In this document: piece by piece, positions 23,080 to 32,286 of the stretch | Layout of the letters: every line of letters begins with the position of its first letter | Numbering within the stretch: the first letter of the stretch is position 1 | Source of the DNA: JBAZOO01 sp041648735 | GTDB lineage: Bacteria > Verrucomicrobiota > Lentisphaeria > Oligosphaerales > CAITYL01 | DNA: 64,000 nt | Direction: 5' to 3' | Assembly (NCBI GenBank): GCA_041648735.1 | Contig: JBAZOO010000005.1 | Location: 62,001-126,000, forward strand | The notes under the pieces: model-generated | What the model saw: only the letters and a program-made list of their open reading frames with translations | What the model was told of the DNA's origin: nothing | Databases searched by the model: none | Position numbers and translations under genes: made by a program

Positions 23080-24282
23080 ATGCCCGACCAGCCCATCATC
23101 TACCTCGACAACAACGCCACCACCGCCATCGCCCCCGAGGTGCTGGAGGCGATGATGCCCTACCTGACCCGCTGGTACGGCAACCCCTCCAGCCCCCATG
23201 CCTTCGGCGACCGGGCCAAGCGCGGCGTGGACAAGGCCCGCCAGCAGCTTGCCGCCCTCCTCGGCGCCGAGCCGGACGAAATCCTCTTCACCGGCTGCGG
23301 CAGCGAGGCGGACAACGCGGCGATCCTCAGCGCCCTGGAGAACGACCCCCGTCGCCGCCGGGTCGTCACCAGCGCCGTCGAGCATCCCGCCGTGCTCAGC
23401 CTCTGCAAGGTTTTGCAGCAGCGTGGCTACCATATTGACTACCTGCCGGTGGATAGCCATGGGCGGATCAGCCTGGAGCGGCTCCGCGCCCTGGTCAGCG
23501 AAGAGACGGCCATCGTCTCCCTGATGTGGGCCAACAACGAAGTCGGCAACCTCTATCCCGTGGAACCGGCCGCCGAGATCGCCCACGGGAAGGGCGCCCT
23601 CTTCCACACCGACGCGGTGCAGGCGGTGGGCAAGGTGCCGATCAACCTCAAGGCGACGGCCATCGACCTGCTCTCGCTCAGCGGCCACAAGCTCCACGCG
23701 CCCAAGGGGATCGGTGCCATCTACCGCCGCCGCTTCACCCCCTTCCACCCCTTCCTGGTCGGCGGCCACCAGGAGTTCGGGCTGCGCGCCGGCACCGAGA
23801 ACGTCCCGGGGATCGTCGCCCTCGGCCAGGCCGCCGAGCTGGCCGGGGCGCACCTGGAGACGGAGCGGACCGCCGTGGCGGCGTTGCGCGACCGGCTGGA
23901 GCGGGGGCTGTTGGCCGCCTGCCCCGACCCGGTGGTCAACGGCGACCTGGAGAGCCGCCTGCCCAACACCAGCAGCATCAGCTTCAAGTTCATCGAAGGC
24001 GAATCGATCCTCATGCATCTCGGGAAGTGGGGGGTCTGCGCCTCCTCCGGCTCGGCCTGCACCTCCGGCTCGCTGGAGCCATCCCACGTCCTCCGGGCCA
24101 TGCATGTGCCCGAGATCGCGCTCCATGGCACCATCCGCTTCAGCCTCAGCCGGTTCAACACCCCGGAAGAGATCGACCTGGTCATCGCCAAGCTGCCGGC
24201 CATCGTCCGCCGGCTGCGCGAGATTTCGCCCTATGGCCGCCTGGCGGGTGGTTGTGCCGCCTGTGGCGGCGGGAATGCCTGA
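23080..24282 (+). CDS. Cysteine desulfurase, NifS/IscS class
   Basis: The 400-residue PLP enzyme takes sulfur from cysteine and delivers it for Fe-S cluster or thio-cofactor assembly. It starts with YLDNNATT, carries the PLP lysine K204 in SLSGHKLHAPKG, and the active-site cysteine C327 in ASSGSACTSG. The C-terminus ends in GGCAACGGG, an extra Cys-rich tail. No iscU/nifU or regulator adjoins it, so NifS- and IscS-type roles cannot be separated. It has its own good promoter. Confidence 0.92.
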   Translation: MPDQPIIYLDNNATTAIAPEVLEAMMPYLTRWYGNPSSPHAFGDRAKRGVDKARQQLAALLGAEPDEILFTGCGSEADNAAILSALENDPRRRRVVTSAVEHPAVLSLCKVLQQRGYHIDYLPVDSHGRISLERLRALVSEETAIVSLMWANNEVGNLYPVEPAAEIAHGKGALFHTDAVQAVGKVPINLKATAIDLLSLSGHKLHAPKGIGAIYRRRFTPFHPFLVGGHQEFGLRAGTENVPGIVALGQAAELAGAHLETERTAVAALRDRLERGLLAACPDPVVNGDLESRLPNTSSISFKFIEGESILMHLGKWGVCASSGSACTSGSLEPSHVLRAMHVPEIALHGTIRFSLSRFNTPEEIDLVIAKLPAIVRRLREISPYGRLAGGCAACGGGNA

Positions 24283-24338
24283 AGAATGGTCTGGCCCGCG
24301 CGGAGTTTCAGCCGCGGAACTTCAAGGAGACGCCTGAG

Positions 24339-24851
24339 ATGCCTGCCCAAGTCGCCCTGCTGATGGGGAGCAAGAACGACCTGCCGAAGCTGCAACCGGT
24401 CCAGGAGACCCTGGCCAGGTTCGGCGTGGAGCTGACGACGCGGGTGATGTCGGCGCACCGGACGCCGGAGGCCGTGGCGCAATTTGCCGGCGAGGCCGCC
24501 GCCAACGGCTACAAGGTCATCCTCGCCGCCGCCGGTGGCGCCGCGCACCTGGCCGGCGCCGTTGCCGCCCACACCACCTTGCCGGTCATCGGCATTCCCG
24601 TGGAGGGCGGCGCCCTCAACGGCCTGGACGCGCTGCTCTCCACCGTCCAGATGCCGGGCGGCATTGCGGTGGCGGCGGTGGGGATCGGTTCCGGCGGCGC
24701 CATGAACGCCGCCCTCCTGGCCGTCCAGATCCTGGCGTTGCAGGACGCGGAACTGGCGCGGCGGCTCCGGGAGTTCCGGGCGGAGCAGCGGGAGCAGGTG
24801 GCCAAGGCCGACGCCGAAGTGGCCGCCCTCGAGGAATTCCGGAAGCGGTGA
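24339..24851 (+). CDS. purE: N5-carboxyaminoimidazole ribonucleotide mutase
   Basis: The 170-residue protein matches PurE, which moves the carboxyl group of N5-CAIR to carbon 4 in purine synthesis. Conserved parts are LLMGSKNDL near the N-terminus, MSAHRTPE with the catalytic His, and VIGIPVEGG, then LLSTVQMPGGIAVAAVGIG. AAGGAGA is set eight bases before the ATG. A purK gene is not seen next to it; the gene may be class I PurE, whose partner lies elsewhere. Confidence 0.93.
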   Translation: MPAQVALLMGSKNDLPKLQPVQETLARFGVELTTRVMSAHRTPEAVAQFAGEAAANGYKVILAAAGGAAHLAGAVAAHTTLPVIGIPVEGGALNGLDALLSTVQMPGGIAVAAVGIGSGGAMNAALLAVQILALQDAELARRLREFRAEQREQVAKADAEVAALEEFRKR

Positions 24852-24865
24852 AGGGGAGAATGGCC

Positions 24866-25729
24866 ATGGCGGGCGGATGGTTCACGCGGATGATCGGATC
24901 GGGACTGGCCCTCGGGGCCGGCCTGGCCGGGGCGGCGGCCACGGACTCCGCGCCCGTGCCCGCGGTGGCGGCGGCGGTGCGGACTGCGCAACCGCCGCGG
25001 GCGCTGGAGATCCTGAGCACCGCCCAGGAACGCGGCCTGCTCACGCCGGAATTGGACCGGCAGCTCAGCGAGCTGATCCTCAAGGGGCTCGGCGGCGGCG
25101 CGGTGCTGGGCGCTCCCGACGCCTCTTCCGCGGTGGCGGCCCCGGCGGCGGGCGCGCCGCCGGAATGGGTGCGGTTGCCCAACGGGGTGCTCTATCTCTT
25201 CCTGCCCGAGCTGCCCGCCCAGCCAGAACGGCTGCTGGCCGCGGTGGCGGCCGCCGCCACCGGCGCGGGGCGGACTTGGGTGCTGGACCTGCGCTTCACC
25301 GGCGGCAGCGGCTTTGCCGCCGCCCGGACCGCCGCCGGCTGGTTTGGCCGCCGCGCGCCGCCGGTGGTGCTGGTCGGGCCGGAGACGGCCGGGGCCGGCG
25401 AGCGCCTGGCGGGGCTGCTCAAGGCCCAAGGTGCGACCGTGGTCGGCCGCCCCACCAGCGGGCGCTTCTGCGAACTCCGCAACTTCAAGACCGCCAGCGG
25501 CAGCGAATTCCGGCTGCCGGTGCCGGCGCCGCTGCCGCCCGGGGAGGAGGCGCCCCGGCAGGTGGCGCCGGACGTCCCGGTGGCGGCGGCGGTGCCCCGC
25601 GCCCAGGCCAGCGGCTTGACCGCCGAACGTTTCCGGGCGTTGCCGGACCGGGATCCGGCGCTGCGCCGGGCCGTTGACCTGGCGAGCCTCCTCCAGGCCT
25701 TCGAGCCGCGGGAGTGGCGGGAGCGATGA
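24866..25729 (+). CDS. Secreted S41-peptidase-like protein, probably inactive
   Basis: The 287-residue protein has an N-terminal signal (about 8-27). The region from about 130 to 200 follows the C-terminal-processing-protease (S41) pattern: strand TWVLDLRFTGGSG, then VVLVGPETAGAGERLAGLLKAQGATVVGRPTSGR. In active enzymes the nucleophile sits in a SASASE motif and a lysine in a GK pair. Here these read TAGAGE and GR, so the catalytic dyad seems lost. The start at 24866 is preceded by AAGGGGAG at good spacing; 24860 is an alternative. It is coupled to the next secreted protein by ATGA. Confidence 0.65.
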   Translation: MAGGWFTRMIGSGLALGAGLAGAAATDSAPVPAVAAAVRTAQPPRALEILSTAQERGLLTPELDRQLSELILKGLGGGAVLGAPDASSAVAAPAAGAPPEWVRLPNGVLYLFLPELPAQPERLLAAVAAAATGAGRTWVLDLRFTGGSGFAAARTAAGWFGRRAPPVVLVGPETAGAGERLAGLLKAQGATVVGRPTSGRFCELRNFKTASGSEFRLPVPAPLPPGEEAPRQVAPDVPVAAAVPRAQASGLTAERFRALPDRDPALRRAVDLASLLQAFEPREWRER

Positions 25730-27015
25730 ACGTCGGCCGCGCGATCCTCTTCGGGGTGTGGCTGCTTTCGGCTGGCGGCGGCGCCCTCCGCGGGGCGGAG
25801 ACGGCGACCCTGGCGGCACCGGAATTGCTCCTGACGGTGACGGGCGGGACGGCGGCGGAACGGCAGGATGTCCTTTTCCTGGTGCGCCAATCCCAGGAAC
25901 TTCTCCAGGAGATTCTCCAGCTCGACAAGCCGTGGCCGGCCTTGCCGCTGGGGGTGGTGCTGGGGGAGGGGGCGCTGCCCGCGCCCCCCGCGCTGGGGGT
26001 GCGGCTGCCGGACGATTTGCCGCCGGTGGCGGCGTTGAGCCGCCTGGATCTCGCCGTGGTGGAGCGACTGCTGCTGGCCCGGCGCGGCGGCGGGATGCCG
26101 CCCGGGGCGCCGACCGCCACCGAGTGGCTGGCGGCGGCGCTCAACCGCCGGCACCGGGCCCGGCTGCTTGACGACCGGACGCCGTTGGCGGCCCTGCTGC
26201 CCGTCCGGCCGGGGGACCGGCTGCCGCGGGTGGAGGATTTGACCCAGCTCCCGGTGGGGGCGGAATGGCCGGCGCCGTTTGAGTTGTATGCCCGCCATTG
26301 CGACTTGCTGCTCAGCGTGTTGCAGGCGAACGAGCGGCCGGGCGAGGGGCGTGTCCGCCGGGTGCTGGAGCTGCAGGCCGCCGGCCGGCCGGCGCGGTTG
26401 GCGCTGGAGCTGGTCTATGCCGACCGGCTGGGGGCCGGGCAGGGCTTCCAGGAGTGGTTTGAAAAACAGGCGGCAGCCCTGCTGCGCCGGCAGCCGCCGC
26501 GGGTGCTGGCTGCCGCCGGGAGCGCCGCCCGGCTGGAAGCGATCCTGGCCGAGCGGGAGGCCGCCCGCCGCGCCGGAGAGGGGACGCGGGCGGGGACTTA
26601 TCCGTGGGAACGGCTGCTCCAGGCCCCGCCGCCGCCCGCCACCGCCGTGGCACCGGCACCCGGGTTGCCCGCGATCCGCCGGCGTACCACCCAGGCGGCG
26701 CTGCTGGAGCTGATGCGCGCCGCGCCGCCGCCGCTCCAGCCGTCCCTCCTGAGGATTGCCAACCTCTGCGGCCGTGACGCCATTGGGGCGGAGGCCGCCA
26801 GCCGCGATGACCTGGACCGGGCGCTGGCCGCCTTCCGCCAGGCCTGTGCGTTCCAGGAAAAGGTGGAGCGCTACCTGGAGGAGTTGGCGGGCATGGATCC
26901 GGCCAGCCAGGGGCTGATGGACTTCCTCGCCCGGCAGGCGGCGGAACAGGAGCGCCGCCAGCGCGCCCTCGCCCCCGGGCTGGCGGCTTGGCTCGATGGA
27001 GTGGAGCGGCCCTGA
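25726..27015 (+). CDS. Secreted protein of unknown function
   Basis: The 429-residue protein starts with a signal peptide (about 5-25, ending ALRGAE). The remainder is rich in Ala, Arg and Leu, with a long helical second half (about 230-425) that includes alternating charged coils. Its ATG overlaps the stop of the S41-like gene, so the pair is probably made together and may act together in the periplasm. No catalytic motif was recognised; HE..H or similar zinc motifs are absent. Confidence 0.65.
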   Translation: MNVGRAILFGVWLLSAGGGALRGAETATLAAPELLLTVTGGTAAERQDVLFLVRQSQELLQEILQLDKPWPALPLGVVLGEGALPAPPALGVRLPDDLPPVAALSRLDLAVVERLLLARRGGGMPPGAPTATEWLAAALNRRHRARLLDDRTPLAALLPVRPGDRLPRVEDLTQLPVGAEWPAPFELYARHCDLLLSVLQANERPGEGRVRRVLELQAAGRPARLALELVYADRLGAGQGFQEWFEKQAAALLRRQPPRVLAAAGSAARLEAILAEREAARRAGEGTRAGTYPWERLLQAPPPPATAVAPAPGLPAIRRRTTQAALLELMRAAPPPLQPSLLRIANLCGRDAIGAEAASRDDLDRALAAFRQACAFQEKVERYLEELAGMDPASQGLMDFLARQAAEQERRQRALAPGLAAWLDGVERP

Positions 27016-27035
27016 GTTGGCCGCCCCCCGCCTCG

Positions 27036-27968
27036 TCAGTCGGTTGGGGGGGCGCCGGTGGCGGGCGAGAGTTGGCAGGGCTCCATGTGCAGGAAGATCT
27101 GGTGGACGCCGGGGCAGGCGTCTTCGAGCCGGCTTTTGATGGCGTGGTCGAGCGCATGGACGTCGCCGATGCTCAATTTGGGGTCGACGAGGACGTGGAG
27201 GTCGAGGGCGAAGTCGTCCTGCCGCCCGCGGCTGCGGATCTGGTGGCAGCCGCGGACGCCGGGAATGGTGGTGACGACGGCGTGCACGGCCTGGGGATCA
27301 ACCACTTGGGCGTCGCAGAGCACGTTGCAGGCGCCGTTGAGGATGTTCACGCCGGTTTTGGCGATGAACGCGGCAATGGCCAGGGAGGCGACGGGGTCGA
27401 GCCAGCGGCTGCCGAGGCGGGCGGCCACCAGGCTGCCAATGACCGAAAGGGAGACGTAGAGGTCGCTGCGGGTGTGGGCGGCATCGGCGACGAGGATGTC
27501 GCTGGCGAGCCGGCGGCCGGCCCGGCGTTCGTAGCGGGCGGTGAGGCCGTTGACCAGCATGGTGCCGCCCATGACGAGGAAGGCCCAGAGGCTGGCATCG
27601 ACGGCCACCGGCACCGGCGCCCGCAGGCGCACCACGGCGGCCTTGAGCACATTGAAGCTGACCAGGAACAGCAGGAAGGTCAGGATGATGGCGGTGAAGG
27701 TCTCGAACTTGCGGTGGCCATAGGGGTGCTTGCGGTCGGCCGGGCGGCTGGCGATGAAGACGCCGACCAGCCCGATCAGGTTGTTCGAGCCGTCCGCCAC
27801 GGAATGGAAGCCGTCCGCCAACATGCTGGCGGAGTTGGCGAGGGTGCCGGCAATCAGTTTGGCGGCGGCCACGGCGAGGTTGAGGCCGAGGACGATGAGC
27901 AGCACGCGGTTGATGGCGCCGGTTGTGGCGGGGGCGGCGGGCGGCGGGGATGCCATAGTCATGGTCAT
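27036..27968 (-). CDS. Cation diffusion facilitator (CDF) family efflux protein
   Basis: The 310-residue membrane protein matches CDF transporters, which exchange Zn2+, Co2+, Mn2+ or Fe2+ for protons. It has about six transmembrane segments. The metal-site motif SMLADGFHSVADGSNNL lies in TM2 and the second site DAAHTRSDLYVS in TM5. HPYGHRKFE is the conserved cytosolic loop. A soluble C-terminal domain ends with HQIFLHMEP. The DxxxD pair in each site is seen as D...H/D. RBS AAGGAA precedes the ATG at 27968. A TATAGT box on the minus strand at 28077-28082 may be its -10. Confidence 0.9.
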   Translation of the reverse strand: MTMTMASPPPAAPATTGAINRVLLIVLGLNLAVAAAKLIAGTLANSASMLADGFHSVADGSNNLIGLVGVFIASRPADRKHPYGHRKFETFTAIILTFLLFLVSFNVLKAAVVRLRAPVPVAVDASLWAFLVMGGTMLVNGLTARYERRAGRRLASDILVADAAHTRSDLYVSLSVIGSLVAARLGSRWLDPVASLAIAAFIAKTGVNILNGACNVLCDAQVVDPQAVHAVVTTIPGVRGCHQIRSRGRQDDFALDLHVLVDPKLSIGDVHALDHAIKSRLEDACPGVHQIFLHMEPCQLSPATGAPPTD

Positions 27969-28123
27969 GGCGGGTTCCTTGCGATCCGGTTGAAGGGATG
28001 GGGTGGAAACCCGCGGCGCGCAGCCTGCTGCCAATCAAGCCTGAACCGCCCTCCCGGCGGCCCTGTCTCCGCCGCTACTATAGCCGGCGGCGCGGCGTGC
28101 TCAACCCTGGATCGGAACCGTCC

Positions 28124-29065
28124 TCAGCCGGCCGGGCCACGGCTGGAAGGAGGTGGCCGGACGAGGGTGCTGAGGTTGAGGCTTTGCGAGATGGGGACGA
28201 AGGGCGGTGGCGGCGGCGCGGCCTCCGCGGTGGTCTGGAACCCCGCCGGATCCAGTTCGATGGCCCGGAGCAGGGCGGCCGGCGGGAGGGCACGGTAGCG
28301 GCCATGGGCGCCGGGGGCGCTGGAGCGGATCGCCCGGGCCGGGCAGGCGGCAATGCAGCGCTGGCATTGCTGGCAGCGGGGGCCGAACTCCGGCAGGCGC
28401 GTGGCGGCCAGCGCCGGCGGCGTGATGTTCTGCACCGGGCAGAGGCGGACGCAGAGGCCGCAGCGGGTGCAGAGTTCGGAATTGGCCTGGAACTTGCGGC
28501 CGGCGCGGTTGAGCAGCCGTTCGCCGTGGGGCATGAGCCGGCGCAGGAGGTTCCAGGAGACGCAGCCCCAGCCCGGCCAGCCGCCCTTGTCGTGGAGGAG
28601 CTGGTCGGCGAACGCCGCCGCGGCCGCATCGCCCTTGCCGAGCCGTTTCCCGCAGGCGGCCAGCGGCTTGCTGGCCAGGTAGTTGCTGGGCATCCGGATT
28701 TGGCGGATGGCCAGCGGCCGGTAGCCCTTCGCCTCCAGGAGTTGGCGCAGCGGGCGGGCCAGCATCCCGGCGGCGAATCCGGCCAGGGTGGCCACGGCGA
28801 AGGCTGGGGCGCCATTCCCCGGCGGGAGCTTTTCCAGGAACCGCCAGATGAAGGGGTAGGTGCTGCCCATGGCCACCGGGAAGGCGAGCCCAAGCATGCC
28901 GTCGGCGGCGATGCGGACCTCGGCGGGGTCGGCCATCTCAATGGCGCGCAGGTGGACGGTCCGGCCGGCCGCCTGCAAGAGGTCGGTGATGCGCTGGACC
29001 ACCAGCAGCGTGTTGCCGGTGCCGGAAAACCAGTAGAGTTCGATGGGGCCGTGGCAAGGGTTCAT
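28124..29065 (-). CDS. EFR1-type flavodoxin-ferredoxin fusion protein
   Basis: The 313-residue protein has an N-terminal flavodoxin-like domain opening with YWFSGTGNT, the FMN phosphate loop. Its C-terminal part carries two 4Fe-4S clusters, CTRCGLCVRLCP and CQQCQRCIAACP. Proteins of this EFR1 type are presumed electron carriers in anaerobes, but physiological partners are not known. A Pro-rich tail follows. The start at 29065 was chosen because the FMN motif begins at residue 11. It suggests an anaerobic lifestyle. Confidence 0.88.
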   Translation of the reverse strand: MNPCHGPIELYWFSGTGNTLLVVQRITDLLQAAGRTVHLRAIEMADPAEVRIAADGMLGLAFPVAMGSTYPFIWRFLEKLPPGNGAPAFAVATLAGFAAGMLARPLRQLLEAKGYRPLAIRQIRMPSNYLASKPLAACGKRLGKGDAAAAAFADQLLHDKGGWPGWGCVSWNLLRRLMPHGERLLNRAGRKFQANSELCTRCGLCVRLCPVQNITPPALAATRLPEFGPRCQQCQRCIAACPARAIRSSAPGAHGRYRALPPAALLRAIELDPAGFQTTAEAAPPPPPFVPISQSLNLSTLVRPPPSSRGPAG

Positions 29066-29156
29066 GGGGGTGGGGGCCGCGCCAAGGGCGGGGGCGGTTG
29101 GCCCACAACATAGGGAGGGAATCGGCCATCGCAAGTCACGGCGCCGTCCCCGGCCG

Positions 29157-29184
29157 TTGATTTCAGCCGCGGCCCGGCTACAGT
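29157..29184 (+). promoter_or_regulatory. Sigma-70-like promoter of exbD
   Basis: TTGATT-N16-TACAGT, ending 74 bases before the exbD ATG, in the divergent spacer with the EFR1-type gene. Confidence 0.55.
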
Positions 29185-29258
29185 AGTTCCGCCGGTGGAC
29201 AGTGTCGCCGCCGGCGGCCTTCGGCTTGGTGGGCCCGCAACAACGGGGGAGTCCAGCG

Positions 29259-29702
29259 ATGAATTTCCGCAAACAACTGTCGCCGGTGCAGACGGGGTTC
29301 CAGATCGCGCCGCTGATCGACGTGGTCTTCCTCTCCCTGATTTTCTTCATGGTCGCGGCCGTCACCGCCAAATGGGAGACGAAGATGGGGATCGTCGTCC
29401 CCACCGCCGATTCCGGCGTGCGCGCCCCCCGCGAACTGGGGGAAATCATCATCAACCTCGATGCCGACGGCCGGATTTTCATCCAGAACGTGGAGATGAG
29501 CGCGGAGCGGCTGGAGAGCGTGCTGCGGACCATTGCCCGGGAGTACAAGGGGCAGCCGGTGATCATCCGCGCCGACGGCAAGACTGCCCATGAGCATGTG
29601 ATCGGGGTGCTCGACATCTGCCGGCGGGTTGACATCTGGAACATCGGCTTTGCGACCTTGCCGCCGCCGAAGGAGAAGGCGCGGAAAGGCGGGGCGCCGT
29701 GA
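29259..29702 (+). CDS. ExbD/TolR-type biopolymer transport protein
   Basis: The 147-residue protein has one N-terminal transmembrane segment (IAPLIDVVFLSLIFFMVAA, about 13-31), with the proton-path Asp in PLIDVVF, then a periplasmic domain. ExbD and TolR use the proton gradient, with ExbB or TolQ, to energise outer-membrane functions. No exbB/tolQ gene is next to it, which is unusual. GGGGGAG lies before the ATG. The next gene starts with GTG overlapping this stop (GTGA), so ExbD and the TPR protein are coupled. Confidence 0.88.
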   Translation: MNFRKQLSPVQTGFQIAPLIDVVFLSLIFFMVAAVTAKWETKMGIVVPTADSGVRAPRELGEIIINLDADGRIFIQNVEMSAERLESVLRTIAREYKGQPVIIRADGKTAHEHVIGVLDICRRVDIWNIGFATLPPPKEKARKGGAP

Positions 29703-32125
29703 CCGGCCGCCGGCCCGCATTCCTCGTCCGCGCCGCCCTGGTCCTCTGGCTGCCGCTCGCCGTGGCGCCGGCCGCGCTCCGGGCGCAGGCGCCGCCGCCC
29801 GCTCCGGGGGCCACGGCGGCGGTTGCCGCCGCCAGCGAATCGTTGCGGCTAGCGGAGGGGCTGCTTGCCCGCGGCTTCCATGACCTGGCCCGCAAGGAGC
29901 TGGCGGCGGTGCTGGAGCGCCGTCCCCCGCCGGAAACCGCCGCCCGGGCCCGGCTGCTGCTCATTGAATGCCTGCGCGCCGAAGGGAAGGCAAGCGAAGT
30001 GCTGGCGGAGATCGAACGCTTCCGCCAGGAATGGCCCGGCCATCCGCGGAGCGGCGCCGTGGAGCTGGTCCGCGGCGAGCAGTTGCTGGCCTTGGGGCGG
30101 GAGGCCGAGGCCGGCCGCGTCCTGGCGCCGCTGGCCTCCGCCGCCGACCCCAACCTTCAGGATGGCGCCCGCTACCACCTGGCCCGGCTGGCCGAGGCCG
30201 CGGGGCGGACGGCGGAAGCCGCGGAACGCTATGCCGCCTTCCGCGGCCTGCCGGCGCCGGCGGAGCGGCCCTACGTCGCCTATGCCTGGCTCAGCGAGGG
30301 GCTGTTCCTGCGGCGCCAGGGGGACCGGGCCGGCGCCGCCGCCGCCTGGAACCGCCTCGCGGCCGCCGCCGCCGCCCCCGCCGCCGTGCGCGCCGAGGCG
30401 CTTTTCCGGCTGGGGGAAATGGCCTTTGCCCAAGGCGACCACCGGGCCGCCGCCACGGCGGACGAACGGCTGCTGCGCGAGTGGCCGGCCAGCGCCTGGG
30501 ACGCCGAAGCCCGCCGCCGGCTGGCGTGGGCCCACTATCATCTCCGCGACTTTGCCGGCGCCCAGACCCAGGTCATCCATTGGGCGGCGGACCATCCCGC
30601 GGCCGGCGTCGAGGACCGCCTTTTCCTGGCCGCGCTCTGCCAGGCGGGGGTGGGCCGAGTTCCGGAGGCGCTGGCGGCGATGCGCCAACTCCTCGCCCGG
30701 CCGGGATTGCCGGCGAGCTATGCCATCCCCGCCCGCCGGCAGGTGGCGGCCTGGCTGGCCACCCTTGGCCGGACGGCCGAGGCCGTGGCGGAAGCGAAGG
30801 CGTTCCTGGCGGCCCACCCCGCGGCGCCGGAGCGGGCGGATGTGGCCTATTTCGCCGGCGAGGCGCTGGCGCGGGCGGGAAGCTGGGCCGAGGCGGAGCC
30901 CTGGCTGCGCCAGGCCCTGGCCGCCGCCGGCCCCTCCTGGACCTTTTGGCCGGCCGCCCCGGCGCGCCTGGAGGAATGCCTGCGCCGGACCGGGCGGCTG
31001 CCCGCGGCGGCGGCGGCCTACCGGGAGCTGGCCCAGCGCGGCGAGCTGGCTGGCCGCCCCGGGTTCCTGCTGCGCGCCGGCCAACTCGCCCGCGAGGCTG
31101 GCGCCGCCGCGGCGGCGGCGGCCGATTTCGCGGCGGTCCGCGAGCGGCACGCCGGTGCGCCCGAGGCCGTCACCGCCACCGTCGAACTGGCGCAACTGGA
31201 AGCCGACCGTGGCGATTTCGCCGCCGCCGAACTGATTGTGGCGGAACTGCTGGAGCGGCTGCCCGCGGCACAAAGTGAACAGCGGAGCCGTCTCCAGCTC
31301 TTTGCCGGCTGGCTGGCCTACAGCCGCAAGGAGTACGCCGTGGCGGTGGAGCGGTTCCGCCGGCTGGTGGACGCCAAGCCGCCCCCGGCCGTGGCCGTCG
31401 AGGCGAAACGCTATCTGGCCACCGCCTTGCTCGACGGCGGCAACGACGCGGAAGCCCGCACCCTCTTTGCGGAACTGCTCAAGGACGAAGCGGCGCCCCC
31501 CTGGCCCGACCCCCTGCTGGCGCGGGTCGAGGAGTTGTTCTTCCGCCAAGGCCGCCTGGCGGAGGCGGCCCTCGCCTGCCGCCGGCTCAAGCTCGCCGCC
31601 GACCCGCAAATGGCCGGCCGCGGCCGGCTGCGGCTGGCGGCGGCGCTCTTCGCCGGCGGCGATGCCGCCGCCGCCCGCGCGGAACTGGCGCCGCTGCTGG
31701 CGGAAGCGGCGCCGCCGGCTTTCCGCAAGGAGGCCCTGGCCCTGGCCGGCGACCTGGACGCCGCCGCCGGCCGGACCGACCAGGCGGTCCTGGCCTACAC
31801 CGCGGCGTTGCAGCCGCCCAGCCCCGCCCGCGGCGAAGCCGGGGCCCGCGCCCGGCTCGGCTTGGCCAGCATCCATTTCCGGGAGGGGCGCCTGGAGCTG
31901 GCGCTGGAACAGGCGGTCGGCGCCTTTGTCCTGGAGAACGATCCGGTCTTCACCCCCCAGGCGATGCTCCTGGCCGTCCGCATCCTCCAACGGCAGGGGC
32001 GCACCCAGGAGGCGCGGACGACTTGGCGGGAGCTGCTGCAGCGCTTTCCCGTCGCGGCTGAAAGTCTCCGTGACGACCCGGAGATCCGCCCCCTCGCCGC
32101 CGCCGCCGCGCCGCCGGGGGCGTGA
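29699..32125 (+). CDS. Large secreted TPR-repeat protein
   Basis: The 808-residue protein has an N-terminal signal (about 8-29, ending ALRAQ). The rest consists of many TPR-like helical pairs, for example LARKELAAVLERRP, ARYHLARLAEAAGRTAEAAERYAAF and RLGLASIHFREGRLELALEQA. Such proteins usually scaffold envelope complexes. It starts with GTG within GTGA, coupled to exbD. In other bacteria TPR proteins accompany ExbB/ExbD systems, so it may be a periplasmic partner of ExbD; this is inferred. Confidence 0.8.
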   Translation: MTGRRPAFLVRAALVLWLPLAVAPAALRAQAPPPAPGATAAVAAASESLRLAEGLLARGFHDLARKELAAVLERRPPPETAARARLLLIECLRAEGKASEVLAEIERFRQEWPGHPRSGAVELVRGEQLLALGREAEAGRVLAPLASAADPNLQDGARYHLARLAEAAGRTAEAAERYAAFRGLPAPAERPYVAYAWLSEGLFLRRQGDRAGAAAAWNRLAAAAAAPAAVRAEALFRLGEMAFAQGDHRAAATADERLLREWPASAWDAEARRRLAWAHYHLRDFAGAQTQVIHWAADHPAAGVEDRLFLAALCQAGVGRVPEALAAMRQLLARPGLPASYAIPARRQVAAWLATLGRTAEAVAEAKAFLAAHPAAPERADVAYFAGEALARAGSWAEAEPWLRQALAAAGPSWTFWPAAPARLEECLRRTGRLPAAAAAYRELAQRGELAGRPGFLLRAGQLAREAGAAAAAAADFAAVRERHAGAPEAVTATVELAQLEADRGDFAAAELIVAELLERLPAAQSEQRSRLQLFAGWLAYSRKEYAVAVERFRRLVDAKPPPAVAVEAKRYLATALLDGGNDAEARTLFAELLKDEAAPPWPDPLLARVEELFFRQGRLAEAALACRRLKLAADPQMAGRGRLRLAAALFAGGDAAAARAELAPLLAEAAPPAFRKEALALAGDLDAAAGRTDQAVLAYTAALQPPSPARGEAGARARLGLASIHFREGRLELALEQAVGAFVLENDPVFTPQAMLLAVRILQRQGRTQEARTTWRELLQRFPVAAESLRDDPEIRPLAAAAAPPGA

Positions 32126-32286
32126 CCGGTTTTCCCCAGGCCCGCCAGAAAAAATGGGGGCAGGACTGGCGATTTCGGCGAGTTGGCATAGAATACAGAC
32201 AATTGCGAAGGTGGCGGCGGAGCGTTGGCCGTGCGCCTTCCCCAGTTTTGAGCTTTCTTTGTTTGCCAATATCTGGAGCGGCAGCC

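Noticed and set aside
29849..32269. Long minus-strand frame opposite the TPR gene
   Set aside because: Low-complexity Arg/Gly-rich translation; the plus strand has a signal peptide and repeats typical of TPR proteins.
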